Source: Channa striata (Eukaryota; Chordata; Actinopteri; Anabantiformes; Channidae). From it: DNA of 64,000 nucleotides. The position numbers were made by a program, and so were the translations under genes. Where the stretch lies: positions 21,637,220-21,701,219 of the forward strand of contig CM065170.1 in assembly GCA_033026295.1 (NCBI GenBank), in the 5' to 3' direction. Of the stretch, positions 35,418 to 45,720 are shown one piece after another; position 1 is the stretch's first letter; each line of letters begins with the position of its first letter. The notes beneath the pieces were generated by a model that made no database searches, had not been told where the DNA came from, and saw only the letters and a program-made list of their open reading frames with translations.

Positions 35418-36009
35418 TGGTGCCCCAACTTCGAGAAATATTCATATTTCCCCATTAATCTTAACTTACATGTCGCAAATTGCTATGATATGCTGGTATT
35501 TTGTAACCTTAAGTACTGCCCCAATTCAACAACATCATTGTTCGAAGATAATACAAATATGTATTAATTTCTATATGCTTCTGTCCGTCCCTCTTTCCTA
35601 CAAAGCAAACATGAGGATTGCTCCAGTCAGTTAACATCCCAATGACTAGAACTGAGTCGGTTATCTAAAATGATTTGGTTTACAGTGAAATAGAGATTTT
35701 CAAATAACAGCTTAATTGTTTAATTAATACCACTTGTCCCATAATTATTAGGTGATTGTGAAGTAGTTTACTTGCATGTTTTTATCCTTGCATAACTTAA
35801 TAACAAAATTAGTAATTCAGCATTAACTAGTGTAATGCGTAATTATTGCTCACTGATGTTTTGTACTGTATGCAGATTGTTGTATTAAATTACATTTTGT
35901 TAATCAGCAGTGGATTCACGCACATGCTGGTCTACATGTATTATATCAAGTATTATGCTCTCTAACTTCTTAGCAACACCCATGATATTTAATAAGTAAC
36001 AGTTTGAGT
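35418..36009. other. Leader-like remnant and unassigned sequence
   Basis: The first 18 bases resemble a retroviral primer-binding site. The next 60 or so match the sequence beyond the reversed LTR (about 3,650-3,713). The remainder is unassigned. Confidence 0.35.
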
Positions 36010-37320
36010 TTAGATCACTTGAGTTTTAAGTTCCAACTGAAACAGAAAGTGCCTCAGTTAAGAAAGTCTAACTGACGTTGCCAAGAAGTACTTCTTTGTT
36101 TGATAAATGTTTCGTTCTTCTTATCTGTTCTTATTCCTGTCATTAATTTTTGTGACTTGAACTCCAAGCCAAACATGTGATTTTTATTTTAATTGGTAAA
36201 ACAGCTGCAAATTGTTCTAAATTGAGCCCCGAGATTTATTATTCAATATTCATATTGAATATCGGGCACACCGTGGCGGGGTGTGGGGCAGCCACTGCAG
36301 GTGGTGGAGCTTGAGTTATGCTAGCCTAGCCTAACTGTTGCAGCTAACTAGCAGCTAGCTTGGGCGCTAGCAGGCTAGCCTGACCCCAGAGCTACCCAGG
36401 TGGGAGGGGTCACTCTTGCCCCATACACCGCATGACTCCGAGTGTCTCATGCTGGCAGACAGCAACCACACGACGCAGCTCTTGTCTTAAACACAAACAA
36501 GAACAAACACCCAACACATAGGCTGGTCACCATGAGGGTCACTCCCACACACAGCACTTTCCCTCACAGTGCCAACCAACACAAACACAAACCCCCATAA
36601 TCCCTAGCTGCCCTGCCTGTGGTCCACCGGCTGGCGCTACAACAATTTTTATTAACCCGAATTTAACGTTGGAGGATCCACGTTAGAGATCGATGTATTA
36701 TAAAAAACGTTGCAGATTTATTGAACTTCTGTGTTCTTCAGTACAGCTAATAACAACAGTTCTAAAATCATGTTAATATAATACCTAAACTCCACTGAGC
36801 ACGGTAAGAAAACTGTGTGCCTTCCACAGCCAAACACTGGTCAAAAACAATGACTTGCTGCTCCAGTCCGTTTCTAACAGCCAGAAAAGCAATACAAACA
36901 TTGGTTTCCTTAAAAAGCAATACAAAACATTGGTTTCCTTGACGATTACTTGCAGGCTTAGAAGGCACTATCTGATGTTGTACGTACATTAACTACTAGT
37001 TGTCTATCTACTGACACAGCATAACTGCAGAAAAGTATATAAGCATAGAACAAACATTTGAGAAAGTTAACATTGGCTCATTCACATATATTCTGTAGTT
37101 GTAGATTAATAAATTATTCTGTTATTCACAGCTGTTTCTGTGTTTGTGTTTTCTTTAGAGAAATGGATCAGAGGTCCCTAAAAAGGGAAAAGTGGTTATG
37201 ATAAAAGAGTGATTTGTGTTTATCAAAGTCCAGTTGTATTCTTTCTTTAATTTGGTCTCTAATGAACTATTATCTAATAATAGCTTAGTTCGCCTTATAG
37301 GACCTGGAGGAATATTAATG
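36010..37320 (+). mobile_element. Retroviral-type LTR, copy C (interrupted)
   Basis: It keeps the second half of the LTR: 'gtgcctcagttaagaaag' (about 36,050), 'tgagccccgagatttatt', then after an inserted block 'tctgtagttgtagattaata' (about 37,092), 'tgtttgtgttttctttagag' and 'tagcttagttcgccttatag' ahead of a decayed primer site near 37,305. Copies B and C stand in the same direction less than 1 kb apart, as would the LTRs of an element that lost nearly all its interior. Confidence 0.6.
36265..36650. mobile_element. GC-rich insert inside LTR copy C
   Basis: About 385 bp that is much richer in GC than its surroundings interrupts the LTR between 'attcatattgaat' and 'aacaatttttattaa'. It contains clustered 'gctagc' words (36,322-36,380) and starts and ends with CACCG-type sequence ('cacaccgtggcgg', 'ccaccggctggcg'). 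No reading frame. Origin unknown. Confidence 0.4.
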
Positions 37321-37339
37321 TTCCCATAATAATATTAAC

Positions 37340-38715
37340 ACACGTACTACTCATACTATAATATATAGGACAGACGCTTGAGGAGATAGCAATATTAACT
37401 CAAAGTCACAGACTTAGACTATAACAAAACTCACCTAAAAGAGGAAGTGAATATTACAGAGAATCACTCTAGTGAGAAGGCAAGCACTTTAAACCAAAAA
37501 ACACTCTTAAAGACAGGCCAACACTATGGACCCATAATCACTTAAAATGAGGAGGCTAACACTATAAACAGAAAATCACTCATGGACTCATGAGTCCATG
37601 GTTGAAAACCAGGAAAGACGGCAAAGCCCCTCAAGAGAGCAAATTTGAGAACCACGGCAACAGCTGAACACCTCTTGGTGAAAAACTGGAAGCTGGTCTG
37701 GAAGCTGGTCTCTTGGCCGGGGACACTGGATAAACCCCTCCAGGGGAATAACTTGAAGCCGGGCTAGAGGCCAGCAACAGCGAAAAAACCCCTCCGGGGA
37801 AAGAACTGGCGGTCAAATGTAAGGGACAGCCATATGGCTGGAGTGCTGGCTGGCCTTGGAACAGCAACTGGATGAGCAGCAACTAAATGAAGGGATGAGC
37901 GGCGTGGGTGCCCTCAGTGCAGGAATGGGAACTGAACAAACAGGAACTGGACTGTCGCCAGCTGACCCAGCCCCACAAACCAGCTTTTAGCCAACCTTGG
38001 CTTTTGACAAGGTTGGCCTCTCTGTGCTGCAGGTTGCTTTGTCTTGCGTGGGCCTCTCTGGGCTGCTTAACTGTCTCAGCTTGGGTGGGTGCATATAGTG
38101 ACAGCCAAATACGAGACAAAATGTAAGATAATAAACTTGAGGAAACAAAAGGACAACCTGAATAAATAATTCTAATTAAGGTATCTAAATTGCTAAGTTG
38201 CTCTTTTCTCTCTCCACTTTCCACTCACTCCAACCAGTGAAGGTAAAGGGAGTTTTTCCTCTCCACTGTTGCCTATGGCTTGTTCAGGGCAAATTGTTGG
38301 GTTTTCTCTAAATGCCTTTATCGTCTAGACATTATGTAAATTTCCTTGAGATGACTTTATTGTAAATTGGCGTTATATAAAAAAAAAAAGGGGCTAATTA
38401 AGACCAAAGCAAACTAATAGGTGCTAAGAGATAATCAGAACCTAGTTAAAAGACAGACAGTAATAAATGGGGGGAGACTATGGAACTTCTGCTGGGTCCA
38501 TGGTTGCCTGCTGTGTACTGTAACTAGATACTGTAAGTAGAGGACCCAAAAACAGAAGTTGAGACGTGCCGAGAGTGCAAAAGGATTATTTACACATGAG
38601 CTACTGATACAGTTATTGATATACGTATAACTGGAAATATAATACTCAGCACAGACACTCGAGATAACAATATTTACTCAAAGGCAGAGACTTGGACTAT
38701 AACAAAAAGGCAGCT
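37340..38715. repeat. Diverged direct repeats and low-complexity tract
   Basis: 'gatagcaatattaactcaaa' with 'actataacaaaa' (37,395-37,435) recurs as 'gataacaatatttactcaaa' with 'actataacaaaa' (38,662-38,708), so two copies of one repeat are present. Between them 37,640-37,800 holds imperfect repeats of 'aaacccctcc-gggga' and 'gaagctggtct'. No coding frame is supported. Confidence 0.5.
38200..38390 (+). repeat. Dispersed fish repeat (LINE 3'-end type), copy 3
   Basis: Matches 16,640-16,890 at 'ctcttttctctctccacttt', 'gggagtttttcctctccact', 'gttgcctatgg' and 'ttgagatgactttattgtaa', with a central deletion, and ends in an A run (about 38,380). Confidence 0.7.
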
Positions 38716-38830
38716 AACAAACCTACTAGAACTATAAATGGACTCACGAACAGTATCAAAGGCTGAAGATCGGAAAACTGAACAAGATTAGGGAGATGGA
38801 CCAGAACGAACCATAACACACTAGCAACCC

Positions 38831-38965
38831 CTGTTACGACCTTGGTCGTAATGTGTCATAATGTGTTTATATACCTGTTACCTGTGTACCTTGTCTCTCC
38901 CCGTGGGTGTGAATGTGGGTGGCGTATGTGCCGTTAATCAAGCGGTTAAGTGTGTGATTGGCTGG
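38831..38965 (+). mobile_element. Fragment of a Gmr1-type LTR (5' end)
   Basis: Begins 'tgttacgacc' and follows the first 130 or so bases of the LTR at 55,868 through 'gtgattggctg'. I count roughly 20 differences, far more than between the two LTRs of the element at 50.6-56.4 kb. It is therefore more likely a separate, older LTR copy than the missing start of that element's 5' LTR. Confidence 0.7.
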
Positions 38966-39063
38966 CAGTTCTATTTCGTATAAGCTTTGCCTTCTAAGAG
39001 CTGTCGCTATTGGGTTTATCCCTGCGCGCATGCGCAGTCATGAAGATGTTCTTTTGCGCCCGG

Positions 39064-39709
39064 TGTTATGCCGAGTTTTGCATGCCTGCCGAGATCTGCA
39101 TCCCCCAAGCGGGAGCGCGCACAGGCTAAACGTAAACCCAGGAACAAATGATTTGTTGGGCAAACAACTCTGTACAATCATTATGATCCATGTTGGAGAT
39201 GTTAACAGATTATAAGTCCATGCTAGTTTATAAGTGTTGCTCCTGCGGCAGCTTTATTAGGCTAAACGTAATGTTTAAGTATCTTTTAAGTATCTATGTC
39301 GGGCTTCGCTCTAAAAATGCAGCTTTCATTGATTCATGTCTAAAAACGTGTTTGTGTGGGTAAAATCTTCATCCTATTAAAAAAGTTATAGCGGATCAGT
39401 AGTTTTGTGGTAAATGAAGGTTTTTCATTGTGGTTCGTTGAATGTATGAATGTTGTCAATGTGTCACACTTTGTCAAGTCAAGCTCAATCTAATAAAATA
39501 TCTGCTTATAGTAACAAGTTTTGCAAACTTCGGTATGATTTGACCCACTCACACTTTTTCGTATGTGGTTTTTCACTGTCAGCTTAAAATAACCTGAAAG
39601 ATGGAATAATGACAGCGTTTGGTTATAACGTGTGTTACCGTTAATCAGGGTGCAATATTTAGAGGGGGATGCTATATTCGGCAGCACTGAGTTGAGTTGC
39701 ATCCCCACT
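39064..39709. repeat. Left terminal inverted repeat of Ginger-like element
   Basis: About 645 bp that pair with 45,669-46,312 in inverse order with few differences; for example 'ggctaaacgtaatgtttaag' on the left is mirrored at about 46,098-46,117. One visible small change is 'tatcttttaagtatctatgt' against 'tatagcagtatttctatgt'. Close identity of the arms suggests a fairly recent copy. Confidence 0.9.
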
Positions 39710-40120
39710 CTAATCAGGGAGGGGATGCAATATTCGCAGAGATCGAATTTGCATCCCCCACTCTAATCAGGGAGGGGGGTGCAATATTTAGAGGGGGATG
39801 CAATATTCGGCAGGACTGAGTTGCCGAGATATGCATCCCCCACTCCAATCAGGGAGGGGGTGCAATATTTAGAGGGGGATGCATGATTTGGCAGCAGTGA
39901 GTTGCCGAGATCTGCATCCCCCACTCTAATCAGGGAGGGGGGTGCAATATTTAGAGGGGGATGCAATATTCGGCAGCACTGAGTTGCCGAGATATGCATC
40001 CCCCACTTTAATCAGGGAGGGGGATGCAATATTCGGCAGTTGCCGAGATCTGCATCCCCCACTCAGGGAGGGGGAAGCAATATTTGGCACCACTGAGTTG
40101 CCGAAATCTGCCTCCCCCAT
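39640..40120. repeat. Left subterminal tandem array of Ginger-like element
   Basis: Six to seven imperfect units of about 50-85 bp, each with 'ggatgcaatattcggcag', 'gagttgccgagatctgcatc' and 'actctaatcagggaggg'. The 19-mer 'gccgagatctgcatccccc' occurs here (39,904 and 40,042) and also 24 bases from the element's left tip (39,088), so the array repeats a terminal motif, as expected of transposase binding sites. Confidence 0.85.
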
Positions 40121-40189
40121 TATTTGAGCCACACTGCTGCATTTTTTCATTGTCATTGTCAGATTCATATTCACCTAAAACCGTGTTTC

Positions 40190-40400
40190 TCAAATAGCCC
40201 CTGTTGGGGCGCAGAGCGCTGCGAGGGGGGGCGCGTGAGACTCTGGGGAACATGCTTTTTTTCCGTACTAGAATAAAGTGTAATTGCACATCCAGTCCAG
40301 TAGTTGGCAGTGGCGCTGTCATTGTCAGAGTGTGCCGGTTCTATGCAGCTCTATGGTGTGGGGTTTATTTTGCACCGAGTAAACGAACTCTACCGCTAGC
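40190..40400 (+). mobile_element. hAT-type remnant inside the Ginger-like element
   Basis: Begins near 'gtgtttctcaaatag', which resembles the CAG-GGTTCTCAAA tip of Charlie-type hAT elements. It matches the reverse complement of 8,150-8,310. No transposase frame. The 3' limit is unclear; it may end before the short 'ccctatta' repeat at 40,425-40,455. Confidence 0.55.
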
Positions 40401-40695
40401 ACCCCCCTAGCTAGCGGTAGAGTTAATTACCCTATTACCCTATTACCCTATTAACAAATTCAGAGTATCAATTTTTTTGTTTCCGTCAATTATTTTCTGT
40501 GACAGAAAATAATTGAAAGGAAGCACTGACCTAAAACATGCTGGTATTAATTGAAAGCATTAGATTTTGGTGTTCATACCAATATACAAGCGCGTTACCT
40601 GGTCACGCCAGAAGGACCAGAAGGTGACTAGAGCAAATTGGACAAGTGTGAAGCGGGCCATGATTTTAGGTTTGGGAACTAAACATCGTGCAACC

Positions 40696-43500
40696 ATGGA
40701 CTCTGAGCTATACAGAGAGATTTTGACATACAATCTTAATGAGAATTATAAAAGTGGACTGACAAAAGCACAGAATTCCGAAATTCGAAGAAAGGCGTCC
40801 ACATATCACGTCGAAGGTTAGTATCAATTAAGCTGATTTGTAGACGTAGTACTTTTATGAGAGCACATATATTTAGTTTTATGCACATATATTTAGTTTT
40901 ATGCACATATATTTAGTTATATATCTCATATATGTGCCATCATATGAAAACTTTTGTTATTGGCTAACATTAACTAATTATAGCTAACTAACGTTAGCTA
41001 CAAAAACGTTAGCTATAATAACTAACGTTAGCTATACCAAGAGTACCAAGGGCATAATTCATCGAAGAACAGTCATGTATTATAAAAGGTAGAACAATAA
41101 CTACTTCATGCTAAAAAGTTAATCAAAAGCTATGATTAATGTACGACAAGGTTACGACAGACAGGGAGGTTTAATTGATTTTTTTAGGTAACCCTAGCTA
41201 AGGCATCTTTCAAAATGGTACTAAAATATATAATAGATTATATTCTTAACTGACTGTAAGTCCAGGCTTTTATCTTGCAAGATAATACCTTCTAAAGGTA
41301 TGACATTCATCACATTGTTTAAGTAATTATTTAGTAATGAGGCCTGGGGTCAAAAAAACTATTATTGTGGCTCTTCATAAGATACTTTTTTCCAATGCAT
41401 CTTCTAGGAGAAGCCCTTTATTACAAAAAGAACCAGGACATCCAAACCAAGGTGGTTTGTGGCGTAGAAGATGCCAATGCCATTTTTCTTGAGTTTCATG
41501 ACAGCCCAACAGGAGGTCACAGTGGCCAGAAAAAAACCAGGGACGCAATTTACAAACGTTTTTTCTGGCTAGGGATGACCAAAGACATAGATAAATGGGT
41601 AAGAATCTCAATTATTATATTCAAATCATACAAATTTTACATACATTATTAACTATGTTACATCTCATTATTCCTCTATCAGAGTTCTTAATGTCCTTGA
41701 GATGTTCCAATCATCCATACTGAGAAAAAAATGTTTTTGCATTTAACATTGCTAATCATTCACAACATATTTCCTGACACATTATAATCAATGGATTCCA
41801 AAATAATCTACTGACTGAATTAAAATTGGTTGGTGACATACTGTACAGTTTGAAATATATTAGTTTTTAAATTCCAAATGGAAGCTACTTTTCTTATTAT
41901 CTAAAATTTTGAGTTCATATAAATGTATTATCTACTTATGTTTTACCCAGGTCTCAGAATGTGCAGTGTGCCAGTCAGCTCAGCGGTTAATAAAGTAGGA
42001 GGTTCAGTATAATGCAATAAAGGTATTGCTTTATTTCATTATATATTAGTACTGTTACCTTATTACATTACTTTAAGCACACTGTTTAACCCATTTTGTC
42101 ACAGCTTTTAAATGAAGACATTAAATGGACTGTAATGAATATCATTGTCAAGTCAAACTATATTGCGAAATATGCTATATGTTTCCCTTGAATTTCAGAA
42201 ACAAAAAGTAGTGCACTTGAATTGTATCATCTTGTATCTTCATTTGGATCCTGTCTACCTTAAGTGTCAATATATTCCTCTAAGTCTAAACCATGGTTAT
42301 TTTGAACTCCTGTCATTAATTATTTTTCAGGTAACACAGCCTTTTGAGCTTATTGGTATGGACCTAATTGGCAAGTTGGCCCAAACAGACAATGGCACAC
42401 AAGCCTATCCTCTGCAGACCAAGACAGCAGAGGAAGTCACTGAAAAGATTCTGCAATTTGTGTACCAGTTTGAGGCGCCCAAGGGCACTGAATTTGTTAA
42501 TAGGGTAATTTTGAAATTATTTTTATTCCTTGGATTTTTAATCTAATGTTATCATGTGTAATAATGTGGAATTGAACAATACATATGCTCGTAATTTTTT
42601 GTCTTTTTAACAGGTCAACAAGAGTGTTTGTTCCAAACTTGGCATAAAGAGGAGTCTCTGTGCTCCATATTATCCCCAGACCAATAGTTTGGTAGAAAGA
42701 ATGAATGGAAAAGTGCAAAAGTAAGGAAACCACAGCGTGAGCATGTAATATTTTCATACACAATTTGTGAAAGAAACACGTTAATATAACTTTGGTGTTT
42801 TCATTTTGCAGGGCTCTCTGCAAGCTTGTTGGGACGAAGCCACAAACGTGGGATCAGTATCTCGACGCAGTCATGTTTGGACTAAGAACCAAAAAACAGA
42901 TGACCACCAAATTTTCCCCGTATTTCCTGATGTTTGGTAGGGAGGCGCGTTATCCTGCTGAGGTTCCTGATGACTACGAGGTATCTGAAATACAAAAGTA
43001 TACTTATTGACATTCTAAATAATAAATGCAAGTTAAACTGATAGTCTGTAACAAATGAAATACTTCCAGTAATGTTTCTTGTATGTTTTGGAGCAAATAT
43101 CAGTGGTGTAATTTGATGAATTCTATCTTATTTTATTAAAGGTGGACACGAGTATTGAGGATGTAGTAGGTGAGGAAAATGTGTCCAAAGACATAGCGCG
43201 CCTTGATTTCATCAGGAGTACTGTCCTGGAAAATGTATCAAGTGTCCAAAACAAGATGAGGAAGAGACTAAAGTTGAAAACTGACCCAGTTAACTTTGTG
43301 GTCTGGCGTCAAAATATCAGCAGGCCAGCAGCGTAAGGGTGGAAAGCTGGAGCCCAACTTTCTAGGCCCTTACACAATAACACATTTGGAAGGCAAAAGT
43401 GCTGATCTGGTTGGGGAAGATGGCACAATTTGCCAAAAAGGTGAACATTGACCACCTGAAACACAAAAGGATTCAGAAGCCACGAATTCCTCATGGGATT
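40696..43500 (+). pseudogene. Ginger-like integrase (transposase), exons 1-7
   Basis: Exons with matching GT-AG sites: 40,696-40,816, 41,408-41,598, 41,951-42,022, 42,331-42,504, 42,614-42,720, 42,812-42,980 and 43,142 onward. Exon 1 starts MDSELYREILTYNLNENYKS. Exon 2 has the zinc-binding HDSPTGGHSG start and exon 3 its CAVCQ partner, giving the H2C2 finger, with a stop after SAQRLIK. Exon 4 has the first catalytic Asp (IGMDLIGKL), then a deletion before AYPLQTKTAEE. At EAPKGTEFVNR the bases for the second catalytic Asp are missing. Exon 5 has the Glu (SLVERMNGK). Exon 7 holds a GPY/F-like segment (PNFLGPYTITHLEGKS) after a frameshift. The product would join the element's ends to target DNA, but this copy cannot. 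Confidence 0.85.
40863..40925. repeat. 22-bp tandem repeat
   Basis: About three copies of 'gcacatatatttagttttat' with its neighbouring bases. A nearby cluster of 'taactaacgttagctat' words (40,985-41,035) forms short inverted repeats. Confidence 0.85.
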
Positions 43501-44278
43501 GCGGCATCACTTTCACAATCAGCTGCAGCTATAGCATCAACTTTACCAGTCTCAGCTTCAGCCTCAGCGCCTCCTGCCGCAACTCCAGCCTTAGCACCTC
43601 CTGTGGCAACTCCAGCCTCAGCACCTACTGCCGCACCTCTAGCCTCATCACCTCCTGCCGCAGCTCCAGCCTCAGCACATCCTGCCATAGCTCCAGCCTC
43701 AGCTCCTCCTGTGGCAACTCCAGCCTCAGCACCTCCTGCTGCAGCTCCAGCCTCAGCACCTCCTGTGGCAACTCCAGCCTCATCTCCTCCTGCCGCAGCT
43801 CCAGCCTCAGCTCCTCCTGTGGCAACTCCCGCCTCAGTTCCTCCTGAGGCAACTCCAGTCTCATCTCCTCCAGTGGGAACTCCAGCCTCATCACCTCCTG
43901 CCGCAGCTCCAATTTCAGCGCCTCCTGTCAGAGCTCCATCAACATCCTCAACTGCTCCAGGGCCACCTCCAGCTGAAACTAAAATCCGGGCAACCAGAGG
44001 CAAGCCAAGAAGAGCCAGGGTAAAAGCACCATGTAAAAAATCAGCTCCACCTGCTGCAGCTCCAGTACCAGCTCCACTTGATTCAGTGTCGGCTTCAAGT
44101 ACAAAAACAAGAGCAACCACAGGGTCTACAGCCACACTTAAGAAAACACCAACGGACACACAAACTATGAAAAAAGCACCTACAGCTCCAGCTTCAGCCT
44201 CCACCAGGCCTTTACTGACAGATACAACCCCAAAGGATGCAGCAACATCAAGTGCCACATACACAGATGCTGACATAA
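43500..44278 (+). CDS. Ala/Pro/Ser-rich linker of the Ginger-like protein
   Basis: The open frame at 43,399-44,346 continues the GPY/F frame through the splice-like site at 44,278. About 43,550-43,940 is an imperfect repeat of 24-45 bp units encoding variants of ASAPPAA and PASAPPVAT. A basic Lys/Arg patch follows (IRATRGKPRRARVKAPCKK), then a Thr/Ala-rich tail. It is low complexity, so it probably acts as a flexible, DNA-friendly spacer between integrase and protease; that is inference. The long open frame on the opposite strand is a by-product of the repeat. Confidence 0.6.
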
Positions 44279-44515
44279 GTAAATGTATGTTTTACAGTTA
44301 CTTTATTTTTTTGTCTGTAAATACAGGTGTCTCACATACACTTTAACATTATTATAGACCCTTAAGTAAATGGATAAATAGAACATTTTACAATCTTCTT
44401 TAGTTTTTTAATCGTTAAGAAAAGCACTTTATACAATGTTATTGATTATGCTAATTTTCACATTTAGATAACTGGACAGAAAACTGGATAGATTAATATT
44501 TATGTTTTTTTTCAG

Positions 44516-45364
44516 ATGTAAATGAGGTGTGGGCAGGGAAACTCTCAAAAACACATGTGCTCCTATCAGTCATCGGACCATATAAATTGTTCTGTTGGGA
44601 CATAGCAAGAATTGCTCCCAACAAAGAACTTGAGAGTGAGGTAAGTGAGTTTTTTATGCACACTTAAATTTCCTTTCTTTTTTAATCAGACTATGTAACT
44701 AGGTCTTTTTATCTTGTACTTATTTCTTCACTTTAGTCAAGCAGAATGAATTAGATATGAATTAAAATCCAAATTGTACTGATACAGAAAATGTATTTTT
44801 AAAACTCTCTTTTAAAACATGAAAACAGTCCCAAACATTCTTGCATGGCTGTAGATGTTTATTCATTCATAATGTTTTGGTCTCTGGGACCTTCATTGGG
44901 TGTCATGTTTTAAATGTCATTTAGTATTGTGTGTACCGTATTTGGATTATCAAAAACTGTATAACGTGTATAAAATTACATCTGTGGGTCCTACAGGACT
45001 GAAATTTACTTTACAGCTTTACATTGCGTTATTGATCTATATATTGATGTTTTTACAATGTGTACATAATAAAGGCATTTCCTGTTGCAACTAAAAATAA
45101 AATGACGGCCTTTTAATCTTTTACAGGTAATCAATGCTTATCTTACGATCCTCATCAGGCAATATAACAAGAAAAATGTAGATAAAGCAGCTGTCATTGA
45201 CAGCTTTGAAATGCCACGCATTTGGATGAAGAATACGTCCAAGATCAAGGTTTACTTTTTATTCTTACAGAAATATGTTTTTTTATGTTCATTTGCAGAT
45301 GGACCCCATGAGCTATAAAAGGATAGTGGGGATTTTTAATGAGCACCATCACTGGATGTTAATA
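44516..45364 (+). pseudogene. Ulp1/C48-type cysteine protease segment, truncated
   Basis: Three small exons with good splice sites: 44,516-44,640, 45,127-45,249 and 45,299-45,364. They encode VIGPYKLFCWDIARIAP, LESEVINAYLTILIRQYN (the N-x-x-L/V-IN-Y-L signature of Ulp1 peptidases), then YKRIVGIFNEHHHWMLI, whose H-W pair fits the catalytic His. The segments that should supply the catalytic Asp, Gln and Cys are absent: about 150 bp later the right subterminal repeats begin. Ulp1 proteases process or remove SUMO-type modifiers. Frame compatibility with exon 7 suggests one long protein, but a separate gene is possible. Confidence 0.8.
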
Positions 45365-45540
45365 GTAAGTCCATCTTTAGTGACTTTAAAAGATTTTTAA
45401 TGGAGATCACCTCTATTCTGTGATGTTGTGACTTAGTCTGATTGTAAAGTATAAATTTTTGAGAGACCAGTGATCTTTATCTGTACTACTGTATTTTTCA
45501 GTTATACTATACAATATTTAGGCTACATTGTAAATATGCA

Positions 45541-45720
45541 GGGATGCAGATTTCGGCAAGTCGGTGCTGCCGAATATTGCATCCCCCTCCCTGATTAGAG
45601 TGGGGGATGCAGATCTCGGCAACTCGGGGCTGCCGAATATTGCATCCCCCTCCCTGATTAGAGTGGGGCATGCAGATCTCGGCAACTCAGTGCTGCCGAA
45701 TATAGCATCCCCCTCTAAAT
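45541..45720. repeat. Right subterminal repeats of Ginger-like element
   Basis: Two to three inverted-orientation units of the left array: 'gccgaatattgcatccccct', 'ccctgattagagtgggg' and 'gggggatgcagatctcggc' (45,602-45,620). The array is much shorter than on the left, so the arms are unequal. Confidence 0.85.

Noticed and set aside
39640..40120. CRISPR-like spaced repeats
   Set aside because: The repeats are imperfect, the intervals are parts of the same unit, the host is a vertebrate, and the array lies in a transposon arm.
39763..40174. Overlapping open frames on both strands in the Ginger left arm
   Set aside because: They follow the tandem repeat and have repeated short peptides with no domain; frames exist because unit lengths are near multiples of three.
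40425..40455. Telomere-like 'ccctatta' repeat
   Set aside because: The unit differs from the vertebrate telomere repeat and only about four copies occur.
43491..44276. Long - strand open frame of 261 residues opposite the Ginger spacer
   Set aside because: It is low-complexity Gly/Ala/Val/Glu sequence, the mirror of the repeat-coded Ala/Pro/Ser frame, so it is a shadow of the sense frame.
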